From assembly GCF_021729865.1 (NCBI RefSeq), contig NZ_CP063400.1, positions 2,418,001 to 2,482,000 of the forward strand: a stretch of 64,000 nucleotides of DNA, in the 5' to 3' direction. A model generated the notes under the pieces. The model made no database searches. It saw only the letters and a program-made list of their open reading frames with translations, and was not told the DNA's origin. Source of the DNA: Hydrogenophaga sp. SL48. GTDB taxonomy: Bacteria > Pseudomonadota > Gammaproteobacteria > Burkholderiales > Burkholderiaceae_C. This document shows positions 1 to 8,225 of the stretch, piece by piece. The position numbers and the translations under genes were made by a program. Numbering within the stretch: the stretch's first letter is position 1; every line of letters begins with the position of its first letter.

Positions 1-324
1 CGAGAGGTGCGGCGTGGCCAGCACGGCGATGGGCACGCTCAGCAACACCCCGACCACCGTGCCCACGAAGGCCATCTGGAAGGTTTCCAGCAGCGCCCAG
101 CCCACGGCTTCGAGCCGCGCGGTGGACGGCGGCAGCATCTCGCCGGCCAGGCGCGCCATCTGCGGAATGCCGCCCCAGAGGTCACCGAGCGAGACGCCGG
201 TCTTGTTGACCGACCAGGCGAAGAAGCCGAGCACGATCAGCCAGAGCATGAAGCTGGTCGCGCTGGTGCGCTCGAAGCGCTCGGGCATGGTGCGCGAGGC
301 GGGCACCTGGGAGGGGCTATGCAT
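1..324 (-). CDS. phnE: Phosphonate ABC transporter permease PhnE, set 1 (3' part outside window)
   Basis: This is the inner-membrane channel subunit of an ABC importer for phosphonate-like compounds. Only the first 108 codons are in the window; the reading frame runs open off the left edge. The visible part shows a short polar N-terminus, a hydrophobic segment around residues 26-38 (LWLIVLGFFAW) and a second one around 85-105, as expected of the PhnE family. Its ATG overlaps the stop of the upstream ATPase gene by 8 bases, so the two are translationally coupled. The partner genes are the ATPase and binding protein just upstream. The family call rests on context plus the partial sequence. Confidence 0.82.
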   Translation of the reverse strand, partial: MHSPSQVPASRTMPERFERTSATSFMLWLIVLGFFAWSVNKTGVSLGDLWGGIPQMARLAGEMLPPSTARLEAVGWALLETFQMAFVGTVVGVLLSVPIAVLATPHLS

Positions 325-1141
325 ACAAGGACCTCAGTTCGGTCGCGTTCACCTCGTGGCTGAGCGCGTCCAGCACGATGCGGCCGCGCTGCAGGGCGAT
401 CACGCGGTCGGCGTATTTCACGGCATGCACCAGGTCGTGCGAGGTGAAGACCATGGTCAGGCCTTGATCTTTCACCAGCCCGGAAAACAGCGCCATCACC
501 TCGTCGCCGGCCACCGGGTCGAGGCTGGCCGCCGGCTCGTCGGCCACGATGAGACGTGGCCGCTGCATCAGGGCGCGCGCCACCGCCACCCGCTGCGACT
601 GCCCGCCCGAGAGCTTGTCGGCCCGGCGCAGCGCGATGTGCGCGAGCCCCACGCGGTCCAGGCAGGCCAGGGCCTCGCTGCGCAGCGCCGCCGGCGCCAG
701 CCCCTGAAACCAGGCCCGCGCCAGCGGGGTGCGCGGCGAGGCACCGTGCAGCACGTTGGAGAGTGCCGAGAGCCGAGGCACCAGGTTGTGCTTCTGGAAC
801 ACGAAGCCCACCTGCGCACGCAGGCGCCGCAGGGCCGTGGCGTCGAGCCCCGCCAGCGGCGTGCCGAACAGCCGCACCTCGCCGCCGTCGGGCGGGATCA
901 GGTGCATGCAGCAGCGCAGCAGCGTGGACTTTCCGGCGCCGTTGGCACCGATCAGCGCCACCCGCTGGCCGGCCTTCACCTGGAAAGCCACGCCATCGAG
1001 CACCGGCACGGTGGCATCAAATCGTTTGGTCAGGCCGCGCACCCAGAGGTCGGCGGGCGGAGCGCTGGTCTCAACGGTCTCGGCCTCGGACAACACCCCG
1101 CCGCCCACGAGCGTGGCGGCGGGCGACAACGTGTTCAACAT
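317..1141 (-). CDS. phnC: Phosphonate ABC transporter ATP-binding protein PhnC, set 1
   Basis: This is the cytoplasmic ATPase that powers the phosphonate-type importer. The 274-residue protein has a Walker A at about 65-73 (GANGAGKST), the ABC signature LSGGQ at 177-181 and a Walker B ending in DEP at 201-203, all intact. About 30 residues precede the first strand of the fold, so the N-terminus is longer than in typical PhnC; a later start is possible but no better candidate is obvious. It lies between the binding protein and permease genes in the order phnD-phnC-phnE. It is clearly a paralogue of the second PhnC in this window, and its substrate may differ. Confidence 0.88.
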   Translation of the reverse strand: MLNTLSPAATLVGGGVLSEAETVETSAPPADLWVRGLTKRFDATVPVLDGVAFQVKAGQRVALIGANGAGKSTLLRCCMHLIPPDGGEVRLFGTPLAGLDATALRRLRAQVGFVFQKHNLVPRLSALSNVLHGASPRTPLARAWFQGLAPAALRSEALACLDRVGLAHIALRRADKLSGGQSQRVAVARALMQRPRLIVADEPAASLDPVAGDEVMALFSGLVKDQGLTMVFTSHDLVHAVKYADRVIALQRGRIVLDALSHEVNATELRSLYA

Positions 1142-1174
1142 GGTGATGAAGCTGTTGGTGAAGCGGCTGGGGGA

Positions 1175-2050
1175 TCAATCGCCCACGAAGGCGGCGTACT
1201 GCGGCTGGCCGATGGTGGTGTACATCTTGCGCACGTAGTTGTAGTCGGCATCGGCGATGCTGGGGATGAACTTCATGCCCTGGAACTTCTGGTTTTCGTC
1301 CGGTCCCATCAGCACGGCGGCGATGAGCGCTTCGGAGTTGTCGCTGAAGACCTTTTTCATCTGGCCGACCACGGCGTCGGGCACGTGGGTGCCGGCGAGC
1401 AGCACGTCGTTGGGCAGGTCGCGGCCGCGCGCGATCACCTTGAAGACCACGTCAGGGTGCTTCTTGGACAGGCCGGGCAGGTCGGTGCGGTTGATGCCGA
1501 TGGCGGCCACGTCGCCGCGCTTCATGGCCTCGACCGCCACGTTGCGGTTGATGTGCAGGATCTGCACGTCCTGCCCGGGCTTGAGGCCCAGGTCGGCCAG
1601 CACCTGCACAGGAGACAGGTGGCGCGAGGTGGAACCCACGTCACCGAGCGCGACCTTCTTGCCCTTGAGGTCTTCCACCCCGTCGATGCCCGAGCCCACC
1701 AGCGTGACCACCGAGCCGTAATACTCGGGGCGGCTGAAGCCCACCACCAGCTTGGCGCCGGTGCGCTTCTTGAACACCACGTACTCGGCCGGGCCAGTCA
1801 GCACCAGGTCGATCTTCTTCGCGTTGAGCGCTTCCACCGCGGCGGTGCGGTTGGGCACGGGGAACAGCTCGACCTTCATGCCCGATTTGTCCGAGAGGAT
1901 CTTCTGGAAGCCGGCGTATTCGCGCTGCAGGTTTTCCAGCCCCACGATGTCGGTGACGGCGAGGCGCAGCGTTTGCGCCTGAACCGAGAAGGCCGTGGCG
2001 GTGAGGCCGATCACCGTGGCGGCGGTGGCGAGGTGTTTGGTCCAGTTCAT
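1175..2050 (-). CDS. phnD: Periplasmic phosphonate-type substrate-binding protein PhnD, set 1
   Basis: This is a periplasmic receptor that delivers a phosphonate-like ligand to PhnCE. Residues 1-25 form a Sec signal peptide ending in VQAQ. The mature part has the PhnD/phosphate-phosphonate-binding layout, with a conserved block around 'TGPAEYVV' and 'GDVGSTSRHLSP'. It is 291 residues, about the family size. It is the first gene of a unit divergent from a phnM paralogue. A GGAG motif precedes the ATG, and a PhnF-like operator lies 17 bases upstream of the start. It is only distantly similar to the second PhnD here, so phosphite, hypophosphite or another phosphonate are possible ligands. Confidence 0.85.
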   Translation of the reverse strand: MNWTKHLATAATVIGLTATAFSVQAQTLRLAVTDIVGLENLQREYAGFQKILSDKSGMKVELFPVPNRTAAVEALNAKKIDLVLTGPAEYVVFKKRTGAKLVVGFSRPEYYGSVVTLVGSGIDGVEDLKGKKVALGDVGSTSRHLSPVQVLADLGLKPGQDVQILHINRNVAVEAMKRGDVAAIGINRTDLPGLSKKHPDVVFKVIARGRDLPNDVLLAGTHVPDAVVGQMKKVFSDNSEALIAAVLMGPDENQKFQGMKFIPSIADADYNYVRKMYTTIGQPQYAAFVGD

Positions 2051-2066
2051 GAGGCAGCTCCAAGTG

Positions 2067-2074
2067 GTTTAGAC
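2067..2074. promoter_or_regulatory. Candidate PhnF operator in front of phnD set 1
   Basis: The octamer GTTTAGAC lies 17 bases before the phnD start. It differs by one base from GTCTAGAC and fits the HutC-subfamily operator consensus GTMTAKAC with one mismatch. Similar octamers lie in front of the other phn units in this window. Binding by PhnF (14596-15357) is inferred. Confidence 0.5.
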
Positions 2075-2110
2075 AACTTCGAGAGCGTGATCTCGCAGGG
2101 TGACAAAGTT

Positions 2111-2118
2111 GTGTAGAC
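2111..2118. promoter_or_regulatory. Candidate PhnF operator in the phnD/phnM divergent region
   Basis: The octamer GTGTAGAC sits in the middle of the 170-base divergent region between phnD and the phnM paralogue. It matches GTCTAGAC at seven of eight positions. Together with the site at 2067 it would let PhnF control both directions. Confidence 0.45.
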
Positions 2119-2155
2119 GACATGAATATTTCATGACTTGCATGACGCCGCTTTT

Positions 2156-2173
2156 TCGTCGTGCCGCTGTCAC
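2156..2173 (+). promoter_or_regulatory. Pho-box-like repeat upstream of phnM paralogue
   Basis: TCGTCGT and CTGTCAC are separated by 4 bases. This resembles the PhoB direct repeat CTGTCAT-N4-CTGTCAC: the second half is perfect, the first matches at four of seven positions. CACGCT, a weak -10, follows 10 bases later, and the ATG at 2221 comes after that. PhoB control of phn genes is well known; this site is a candidate only. Confidence 0.4.
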
Positions 2174-2220
2174 ACAAATGGGGCACGCTGGACAGCTTTT
2201 CGAACACGGGGACACCCAAC

Positions 2221-3423
2221 ATGAGCACACTGGAGCGCTTTGCAATCACGGGCGGCAGCGCCCTTCTGCCCTCGGGTTTTCAGGATGACGTGGTCATCAC
2301 GGTGGACCAAGGCGTCATCGTGGAGATCGGCAGCGAGGTCAACGGCGCACCCGTGATGGACGCCCGCGGCCTGCGGGTGATGCCCGGCATCATCGACCTG
2401 CACGGCGACGCCTTCGAGCGCCAGATCATGCCGCGCCCGGGCGTGCATTTCGACCTGCAGCTGGCCCTCGCCGAGACCGACCGGCAGCTGGTGGCCAACG
2501 GCATTTCCACCGCTTTCCACGGCGTGACCTTTTCATGGGAACCCGGCCTGCGCAGCCGTGACACGCTGGTGCGTCTGATGGCTGCGATGGACGCCGCAGC
2601 AGACCACCTCTCGTGTGATGCGCGCCTGCACCTGCGCCACGAAACCTACAACCTGGACGGCGAGGACGAGGTGCTGGGCTGGCTGGCCGAGGGACGCATC
2701 GACCTGCTCGCCTTCAACGACCACACGCCCGACATCCTGCGCAAGCTCGGGCACCCGAAAGATGCCATGACGGTGCTGCAGCGCACCGGTCTGTCGGCCG
2801 AGGCCTTGCAGGCGCTGGCCGGGCGTGTGGCCGCGCGGCACGACGAGGTCTCCGCCTCCATCAGACGCCTGGCCGCCGCCGCGCTGGCCAACGGGGTGCC
2901 CATGGCCTCGCACGACGACCCTTCGCCCGAGGTTCGTTCGTGGTACCAGTCCATCGGCGTCACGGTGTCCGAATTTCCCAAGACCCGCGAGACGGCGGCG
3001 CTGGCCCGCGTGTACGGCAACCCGGTGGTGTTTGGCGCGCCCAACGTGGTGCGCGGCGGCAGCCACCTGAACAACGCGGTGTCGGCCTCGGTGATGGCGC
3101 GTGCAGGCCTGTGCACCGTGCTCACCTCCGACTACTACTACCCGGCCATGTTGCCGGCGGCGTTCCGTTTGAGCGAAGACGGTGTCTGCGATCTGCCCAC
3201 CGCCTGGGCCATGATTTCCAGCAACGCCGCCGATGCCGCCGGTCTGTCTGACCGAGGCCGCCTGGCCGTGGGCCTGCGGGCCGACATCGTGCTGGTGCGC
3301 ACACCGGCCGGTCGGCCACCCAGCGTGGCGGCGCATGTGATCGGTGGTCACCTGGCGTTTGCGGCCAAGGGGGCACCACGTCTTCATGCGCCTTCAACGG
3401 CCGTTGCCCTGGACGCGCTCTGA
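2221..3423 (+). CDS. phnM: PhnM paralogue (amidohydrolase-superfamily phosphonate enzyme)
   Basis: This protein of 400 residues is a paralogue of PhnM, which removes diphosphate from alpha-D-ribose-1-alkylphosphonate 5-triphosphate before C-P cleavage. Amidohydrolase signatures are visible: DLHGD early in the protein (His-x-Asp metal ligands), NDHTP, SHDD and NVVRGGSH. It lacks the GQRQ after DHTP that the core-operon PhnM has. The start at 2221 follows GGGGA and leaves out 20 upstream in-frame codons that look non-coding. It is divergent from phnD-phnC-phnE set 1 and separate from the C-P lyase core. It may act on a different ester or serve as a second PhnM. Confidence 0.8.
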   Translation: MSTLERFAITGGSALLPSGFQDDVVITVDQGVIVEIGSEVNGAPVMDARGLRVMPGIIDLHGDAFERQIMPRPGVHFDLQLALAETDRQLVANGISTAFHGVTFSWEPGLRSRDTLVRLMAAMDAAADHLSCDARLHLRHETYNLDGEDEVLGWLAEGRIDLLAFNDHTPDILRKLGHPKDAMTVLQRTGLSAEALQALAGRVAARHDEVSASIRRLAAAALANGVPMASHDDPSPEVRSWYQSIGVTVSEFPKTRETAALARVYGNPVVFGAPNVVRGGSHLNNAVSASVMARAGLCTVLTSDYYYPAMLPAAFRLSEDGVCDLPTAWAMISSNAADAAGLSDRGRLAVGLRADIVLVRTPAGRPPSVAAHVIGGHLAFAAKGAPRLHAPSTAVALDAL

Positions 3424-3477
3424 CTTTTTGATGGAAGACCTTTTGCAGGCCAAGTCCGAGAGGCAGCACCTCGCGGG

Positions 3478-3710
3478 CTGCGGCAGGCGCTGCCCGGCGG
3501 GGGCTCATCCGGGGTGGTCGGCTGCACCGACTTCGCTGTGTCCGCGCTTCTGGGGCCGGCGCGGCCAAACTCGCTGCGTTCGCTGTCGCTCTCTGCGCTC
3601 AGACAGTGGCCGCGAGTCAGACAACGATGCGCGCACTTGCGCGCCCGGCCCCAGAAGCGCGGACACAGCCACCCCGGAAAATCGCCCTCGCCGGGCAGCG
3701 CCTGCCGCAG
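3478..3710. repeat. Large nested inverted repeat, copy 1
   Basis: Outer arms 3478-3499 and 3689-3710 are perfect 22-base inverted repeats. Inner arms 3536-3557 and 3647-3668 are also perfect over 22 bases. The central part contains AACTCGCTGCGTTCGCT, which recurs inverted in copy 2. This could fold into a cruciform or long RNA hairpin; function unknown. Confidence 0.8.
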
Positions 3711-3757
3711 CATGAAGCGATTGGGTATTCCACCGGTCGCGCGCCAACACCTTTTCG

Positions 3758-3995
3758 GCCAAGGCGTGTGCGCTCAGGGCGCAGCGCGCCTTGTGAGGCG
3801 CCGAGAAGCGCAGTGGTTGTGGCCGCGCGCGCAGCGCGCTTCGTCATCTGACTCGTCGCCATTGTTTGAGCGGAGAGAGCGAAGCGAACGCAGCGAGTTT
3901 GGCGACGGGCCACGGCCGCGAGCATCGCAGGGCAGTCGGTGCGCAGCGCCGACCGCCGAGCTCAAGCGCTGCGGCCTGAGCGCACACGCCTTGGC
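3758..3995. repeat. Large inverted repeat, copy 2 (opposite orientation)
   Basis: Arms 3758-3778 and 3975-3995 are perfect 21-base inverted repeats. The core shares with copy 1, in reverse complement, an identical 18-base block (3883-3900 against 3568-3585) and further similar flanks. The two copies therefore belong to one repeat family. Confidence 0.75.
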
Positions 3996-4005
3996 ACGCG
4001 AGGTC

Positions 4006-5205
4006 TCACCGAACCACCGAGCCGCTGCGCTGCAGCCACACCAGCGCAGCCAGGCCGACCAGGCCAACGCCCGTCGACACCCAGAGGGCGCCGCCCCCGA
4101 ACTGGTCAATCGCCAGACCAAAGACCAGCGGCGCAAAGGCCTGCGCCACCCGCGCCGGCACCATGAGCAAACCCTGGCGTGCCCCATACCCCTTCGGCCC
4201 GAAGATCACCAACGGCAGCGTGCCCTTGGCGATGGTGAGGATGCCGTTGCCCGCGCCGTGCAAGACCGTGAACAGCAGCGCCGCCGGGCCACCCACCACC
4301 ATCAGCAGCACGGCGCCCACCGGGTGCGCGGCCGTCGCCATCTGGGCCGACAGCAAGGGGTGCACCTTGCGCAAGAAGCCGAACTCCAGCAGCCGGGCCG
4401 CCACCTGGGCCGGCCCCACCAGGGCCGCCAGAGCCAGCGCTGCCGCCAGCGTCAGCCCGTGGGACTGCAGCAGGCGCGGCAGGTGGGCCGCCATGGCGGT
4501 GCTGGTGAACCAGGTGACGGCGAAGACCAGCGACAGCAGGACGGTGGGCCAGAACGTGGCGCCCGGCGCCACCGCCGGCGCTGGCGCTGGCGCGGCGGTG
4601 GGTGACACCACCGCCGCCACCGGGCTCACGCCGGGCGCTGCCGCGCTGCGCGGCAACGAAGCGTTGAGCGGCAGGCCGAGCAGCAGGTGCAGGCCCGCCC
4701 AGCACAGGCAGGCGCCGCGCCAGCCGAGCTCGTGCTCCAGCCAGGCGGTGAGCGGCCAACCCACCGTGCTGGCAAAACCGGCGATCAGGGTGATGCCGGT
4801 GATGGAGCTGCGCGCGTCGTGGCCGTAAAGGCGCACCAGCGTGGCGAATGCAGCGTCGTACAGACCCGCCGCCATCGCCACGCCGATCAGGCCCCAGGCC
4901 AGAAACAGCAGCACCGGCCCCTGCGCCAGCGCCAGCGCCGCCAGCCCCGCCGCGAACAGCAGGTTGGTGCCGATCAGCACCGGGCGCCCCCCGTGGTGGT
5001 CGATCAACTGCCCCGCCCAGCGACCGAACACCGCTGAGACGATGAGCGCAAACGAAAAGGCGGCAAATACCGTCGTCACGGACACGCCCAGGTCCGTGGC
5101 CATCGCCGTGGCCATCATGGCCGGCAGGTAGTAAGACGAGGCCCAGGCCAGGGTCTGCGCGGTGCCCAGGCGGGCGACCACCGAAGTGCGGTGCGAGATC
5201 AGCAT
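4006..5205 (-). CDS. Major facilitator superfamily transporter
   Basis: This 399-residue integral membrane protein has roughly twelve hydrophobic helices and the MFS loop 2-3 motif, seen as GRWAGQLIDHHGGRPVLIG around residues 60-80. It is probably a secondary transporter of a small metabolite; the substrate cannot be read from sequence. It lies downstream of phnC-D-E on the same strand, separated by about 160 bases that contain a structured repeat, so co-transcription is uncertain. Context suggests a link to phosphonate or breakdown-product transport, but this is inference. There is no clear ribosome binding site before the ATG. Confidence 0.8.
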   Translation of the reverse strand: MLISHRTSVVARLGTAQTLAWASSYYLPAMMATAMATDLGVSVTTVFAAFSFALIVSAVFGRWAGQLIDHHGGRPVLIGTNLLFAAGLAALALAQGPVLLFLAWGLIGVAMAAGLYDAAFATLVRLYGHDARSSITGITLIAGFASTVGWPLTAWLEHELGWRGACLCWAGLHLLLGLPLNASLPRSAAAPGVSPVAAVVSPTAAPAPAPAVAPGATFWPTVLLSLVFAVTWFTSTAMAAHLPRLLQSHGLTLAAALALAALVGPAQVAARLLEFGFLRKVHPLLSAQMATAAHPVGAVLLMVVGGPAALLFTVLHGAGNGILTIAKGTLPLVIFGPKGYGARQGLLMVPARVAQAFAPLVFGLAIDQFGGGALWVSTGVGLVGLAALVWLQRSGSVVR

Positions 5206-5283
5206 GGTGGAGACTTTAAGCCGGCCTGATGCGAACGCGCGGCCAAAGCCCGAGACGCTCCGGAGCGGAATGCCTCACCTCAG

Positions 5284-5359
5284 GATGCGGAGGAACCGGC
5301 TTTGCCGGGCCTCTCGCATCGCCCCCTTGAGGGGGTCGCGCGCAGCGCGGCAGGGGTGG
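5284..5359 (-). repeat. Stop-codon-proximal structured repeat, copy 1
   Basis: This 76-base element begins 4 bases after the phnE stop codon, read in the phnE direction. It contains a hairpin with a C5/G5 stem around a TTGA/TCAA loop and a longer nested hairpin (GATGCG-GAGG paired with CCTC-CGCATC, enclosing CCGGC/GCCGG). A same-length copy lies at 26051-26126, with a compensatory base-pair change in the stem. Confidence 0.75.
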
Positions 5360-5363
5360 GCCA

Positions 5364-6170
5364 TCAAATCAGGACTTTTCGGATTCGCGAAGAGATCACG
5401 TCGATCACGCTCACCGTGACGATGATCATCAGCATCACGGCGCAGGTCTCGGCGTACTGGAAGCCGCGGATGATTTCCCACAGCACGACGCCGATGCCGC
5501 CCGCGCCCACCATGCCCACCACCGAAGCCGAACGCACGTTGGATTCGAAGCGGTACAGCATGTAGGAAATCCACAGCGGCATGACCTGCGGGATCACGCC
5601 GTAGACGATCTCGTGCAGCGCGCTCGCGCCGGTTGAGCGGATGCCTTCCACCGGCTGCGGATCGATGGCCTCCACCGCTTCCGAGAACAGCTTGGCCAGC
5701 ACGCCCGCGGTGTGGATCCACAGCGCCAGCACACCGGCGAACGGCCCGAGGCCGACGGCGACCACGAACAGCATGGCGAACACCATTTCGTTGATGGCGC
5801 GGAACGCGTCCATCAGGCGGCGCACCGGCTGGTGCACCCACCAGGGCGTGATGTTGCTGGAGGCCAGCAGGCCCAGCGGGATGGCGGTGAGCACGGCCAG
5901 CGCCGTGCCCCAGAGCGCGATCTGCAGCGTGACGATGATCTCGCTCAGGTAAAGCTTCCACTGCGAAAAATCGGGCGGGAAGAAATCGGCCGCGTAGGTG
6001 GCCATGTTGCCCGAGTCACGGATCAGGTCGAGCGGGCGCATGTCGGCGCCCTTCCACGAGCCCGCCAGCAACAACAAGAGCGCGGCCCACGACAGGTACC
6101 AGGTCAGGCTGCGTTTCGGGGCGGGAACCACGGCCGGTGTCAGGCGGTGGACATTGAGCGTGGTGGACAT
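5364..6170 (-). CDS. phnE: Phosphonate ABC transporter permease PhnE, set 2
   Basis: This is the inner-membrane permease of the phosphonate importer that accompanies the C-P lyase operon. The 268-residue protein from the ATG at 6170 has an N-terminal helix (around 22-38) and further helices, plus the cytoplasmic coupling region around '[21 protein letters not shown]', typical of PhnE. A GTG 33 bases upstream could add 11 residues; the ATG fits the family better, though neither start has a strong ribosome site. It follows phnD after a 97-base gap with a long hairpin, and a 3' repeat follows its stop. Confidence 0.9.
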   Translation of the reverse strand: MSTTLNVHRLTPAVVPAPKRSLTWYLSWAALLLLLAGSWKGADMRPLDLIRDSGNMATYAADFFPPDFSQWKLYLSEIIVTLQIALWGTALAVLTAIPLGLLASSNITPWWVHQPVRRLMDAFRAINEMVFAMLFVVAVGLGPFAGVLALWIHTAGVLAKLFSEAVEAIDPQPVEGIRSTGASALHEIVYGVIPQVMPLWISYMLYRFESNVRSASVVGMVGAGGIGVVLWEIIRGFQYAETCAVMLMIIVTVSVIDVISSRIRKVLI

Positions 6171-6211
6171 CGTGGTGGAGTTGGAATGAATTTTTTGGAG
6201 CACACTTCAGA

Positions 6212-6250
6212 CAAAGACCGTCGGTGGCGGCACGCCACGGACGGTCTTTG
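6212..6250 (-). other. Long hairpin between phnD and phnE
   Basis: CAAAGACCGTC (6212-6222) pairs perfectly with 6240-6250, and GTGGCG with CGCCAC inside it, giving a 17-pair stem with one G-G mismatch and a 3-base loop. It starts 17 bases after the phnD stop and has no T-run behind it. This fits an mRNA-stabilising or attenuating intercistronic hairpin rather than a full terminator. Confidence 0.8.
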
Positions 6251-6267
6251 ATCTGGTGGCAGGACGG

Positions 6268-7212
6268 TCAGTTCAGCGCGGCCAGCAGCTTGTCGATCTC
6301 GGCCAGCTTGGCCAGCTTGTCGGATTCGCTCAGCGCCGTGTCGGACTCGATCTTGTTGCGCTTGCCGAACAGGTCCAGCTGGCGGATCGGCAGCAACTGG
6401 GCGTTGGACGATGGCTTGAAGCCCGAGAGCTTGGAGATCTTCACCAGCACCTCTTTTTCACGCGGGTCGGTCTTGCCGTAGGTGAACAGGAAGTTCTTGA
6501 TCTTGGCCTTGGTGGCCTCGGGCAGGTCTTTGCGCATGACCAGTGGGTCGAGGGCGATCAGGGGCGAGGTCCAGATCACGCGGATGTCCTTGCGCTTCTC
6601 GGGGAACTTCTGCGCGATCTTGTCGAGGTTCTCGCTGTTGTTGGTGGCGATGTCGACCTGCTGGTTGGCCACGGCCAGGGCGTTGGTTTCGTGGTTGGCG
6701 GAACGCACGATCTTGAAGTGCGTGCGCGGGTCGACCTTGTTCTTGGCGAACACGTAGAAGCTGGGCACCACGAAGCCGGAGGTGGAGTTCGGGTCGCCGT
6801 TGCCGAAGCTGTAGCTCTTGCCGTTCTTGAGCACGTCGTCGAGCGACTTGATCGGGCTGTCCTTGTGCACGATGAGGTGCGAGTAGTAGCCGTCGGTGCC
6901 GTCGGCGTTGACCATCTGGGCGAACACCTCGCCGCTGGCGCGGTCCACGGCTTCGATGGCCGACTTGTTGCCGTACCAGGCCACGTGCACCTTGTTGAAG
7001 CGCATGGCTTCGATCACGCCGGCGTAGTCGGGCGCGAAGAAGGCGTTGACCTTGAAGCCGGTCTGCTTGGCCATGTCGTCGAGCAGCGGCTGCCAGTCGG
7101 CCTTGAGGTTCTGCGACGACTCGGTCGAGATGATGCCGAAGTTGATGTCCTGCGCGAAGGCGCCGGTGAGGGTGAGGCCGAGCGCGAGGCCGGCCAGGGT
7201 TTTCTTGAGCAT
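6268..7212 (-). CDS. phnD: Periplasmic phosphonate-binding protein PhnD, set 2
   Basis: This is the periplasmic receptor for phosphonates feeding the C-P lyase pathway. It has 314 residues with a signal peptide of about 20 residues ending in GAFAQ. Family features include 'FGIISTESSQNLKADWQPLLDDM' (split here as consecutive blocks), 'NKVHVAWYGNKSA', 'GDPNSTSG' and 'VDIATNNSENLDK', the last two typical of ligand-binding loops in PhnD. It sits between phnC and phnE. The hairpin just after its stop would favour high expression relative to the permease. It is more canonical than set 1 PhnD. Confidence 0.92.
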   Translation of the reverse strand: MLKKTLAGLALGLTLTGAFAQDINFGIISTESSQNLKADWQPLLDDMAKQTGFKVNAFFAPDYAGVIEAMRFNKVHVAWYGNKSAIEAVDRASGEVFAQMVNADGTDGYYSHLIVHKDSPIKSLDDVLKNGKSYSFGNGDPNSTSGFVVPSFYVFAKNKVDPRTHFKIVRSANHETNALAVANQQVDIATNNSENLDKIAQKFPEKRKDIRVIWTSPLIALDPLVMRKDLPEATKAKIKNFLFTYGKTDPREKEVLVKISKLSGFKPSSNAQLLPIRQLDLFGKRNKIESDTALSESDKLAKLAEIDKLLAALN

Positions 7213-7281
7213 GAATGACTCCGTCAGGAAGGGTGGGGAACGGGGAAAGGTGGGAGGAGAACTTGGGAATGAACGCGGCGC

Positions 7282-8142
7282 TCAGGCCGCTTGCGCCAGC
7301 GGTGTCGGCCAGTGGCGCTCGGGCACCGGGGTCAAGGGAATCGGAGCGTGGGCTTGTGGCGCGCCCATCAGCATTTCGTCGGCCTGCATGCCGTAGAGCT
7401 CGCGCAACAGGGCCGGGGTGAGCGTCGAGGCGGCACCGTCAAACACCACCTGGCCCTGGTGCAGCGCGATCACGCGCGGGCAGTACTTCAGGGCCATGTC
7501 CACCTGGTGCAGCGACACCACCACGGTGGAGCCGTCTTCGCGGTTGATGCGGGTCAGGATTTCCATGACCTTGCGCGAGGATTCGGGGTCGAGCGAGGCG
7601 ATGGGCTCGTCGGCCAGCACCACCTTCGCGCCCTGCACCAGCGTGCGCGCGATGGCCGCGCGCTGCTGCTGGCCGCCCGAGAGCGTGGACGCGCGCTGGG
7701 CGTGGCATTCGGCGATGCCCACGCGGGCCAGCGCTTCGATGGCCATCGCCCGCTCCTGGGCGTTGAACCAGCGGGTCAGGCTGCGCCACAGAGGCATCTG
7801 GTGCAGGCGACCGACCAGCACGTTGGCCATCACCGGCAGGCGGTCCACCAGGTTGAACTGCTGGAACACAAACCCGATCTGCGAGCGCACCTTGCGGATG
7901 TCGCGGTGCACACGGCCACCCTGCTGCACACACTGGCCGTCGATCTCGATCAGCGAACCTTCGCCCGCATCGGCCACCACCAGGCCCGCCACATGGCGCA
8001 GCAGCGTGGACTTGCCGGAGCCGGAAGCGCCGATCAACGCCACCATCTCGCCCCGCTGGATCTCCAGATTGATGTCGCGCAGGGCGTGTTTGCCGTTGGC
8101 GAAATGTTTGTTCAGCTGGTGAATGCGCAGGGCGGTTGTCAT
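7282..8142 (-). CDS. phnC: Phosphonate ABC transporter ATP-binding protein PhnC, set 2
   Basis: This is the ATPase of the main phosphonate importer. From the ATG at 8142 the protein has 286 residues with Walker [10 protein letters not shown] at 38-46, the signature LSGGQQQR, Walker B LADEP and the switch His in SLHQVDMA. The ATG is preceded by GGAG at good spacing; a start 27 bases upstream is less likely. About 33 residues after the usual PhnC end form an Ala/Pro-rich tail. The gene follows phnM by 83 bases that hold a PhnF-type operator and a Pho-box-like repeat, so phnC-D-E probably has its own promoter. Confidence 0.92.
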   Translation of the reverse strand: MTTALRIHQLNKHFANGKHALRDINLEIQRGEMVALIGASGSGKSTLLRHVAGLVVADAGEGSLIEIDGQCVQQGGRVHRDIRKVRSQIGFVFQQFNLVDRLPVMANVLVGRLHQMPLWRSLTRWFNAQERAMAIEALARVGIAECHAQRASTLSGGQQQRAAIARTLVQGAKVVLADEPIASLDPESSRKVMEILTRINREDGSTVVVSLHQVDMALKYCPRVIALHQGQVVFDGAASTLTPALLRELYGMQADEMLMGAPQAHAPIPLTPVPERHWPTPLAQAA

Positions 8143-8159
8143 GGGTGGGCTCCAAAGTC

Positions 8160-8167
8160 GTCTAGAC
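8160..8167. promoter_or_regulatory. PhnF operator candidate before phnC set 2
   Basis: The perfect palindrome GTCTAGAC exactly fits the HutC-subfamily consensus GTMTAKAC. It lies 17 bases before the phnC start, within the likely transcription start region and directly downstream of a Pho-box-like repeat. The same octamer recurs at 14542-14549. Confidence 0.65.
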
Positions 8168-8189
8168 ACGCTGAGTGTGGTTTTGGCCT

Positions 8190-8207
8190 GTGACAGTCGT
8201 TTGACGA
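8190..8207 (-). promoter_or_regulatory. Pho-box-like repeat before phnC set 2
   Basis: On the minus strand TCGTCAA-N4-CTGTCAC resembles the PhoB consensus CTGTCAT-N4-CTGTCAC. The weak -10 CACACT follows 10 bases later, the same arrangement as at 2156-2173. Activation by phosphate starvation is inferred. Confidence 0.5.
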
Positions 8208-8225
8208 TTCACAGAAGATTGCAAG

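Larger units (their letters stand above)
3424..4005. other. Gene-free block with two large inverted repeats
   Basis: No ORF in this 582-base stretch looks real: the open frames here are low-complexity, rich in Arg, Ala and Ser, and match no family I recognise. The block lies between the convergent phnM paralogue and MFS genes and holds two related hairpin-forming repeats in opposite orientation (listed separately). Confidence 0.7.

Noticed and set aside
14..2116. 700-codon open frame on the plus strand
   Set aside because: It runs antisense to phnC and phnD set 1 and has the His/Gly/Ala/Arg-rich composition of a shadow frame in GC-rich DNA.
3424..4005. Protein-coding gene or IS element in the gap
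   Set aside because: Open frames here are low-complexity and match no family; no transposase motif. The symmetry is explained by inverted repeats.
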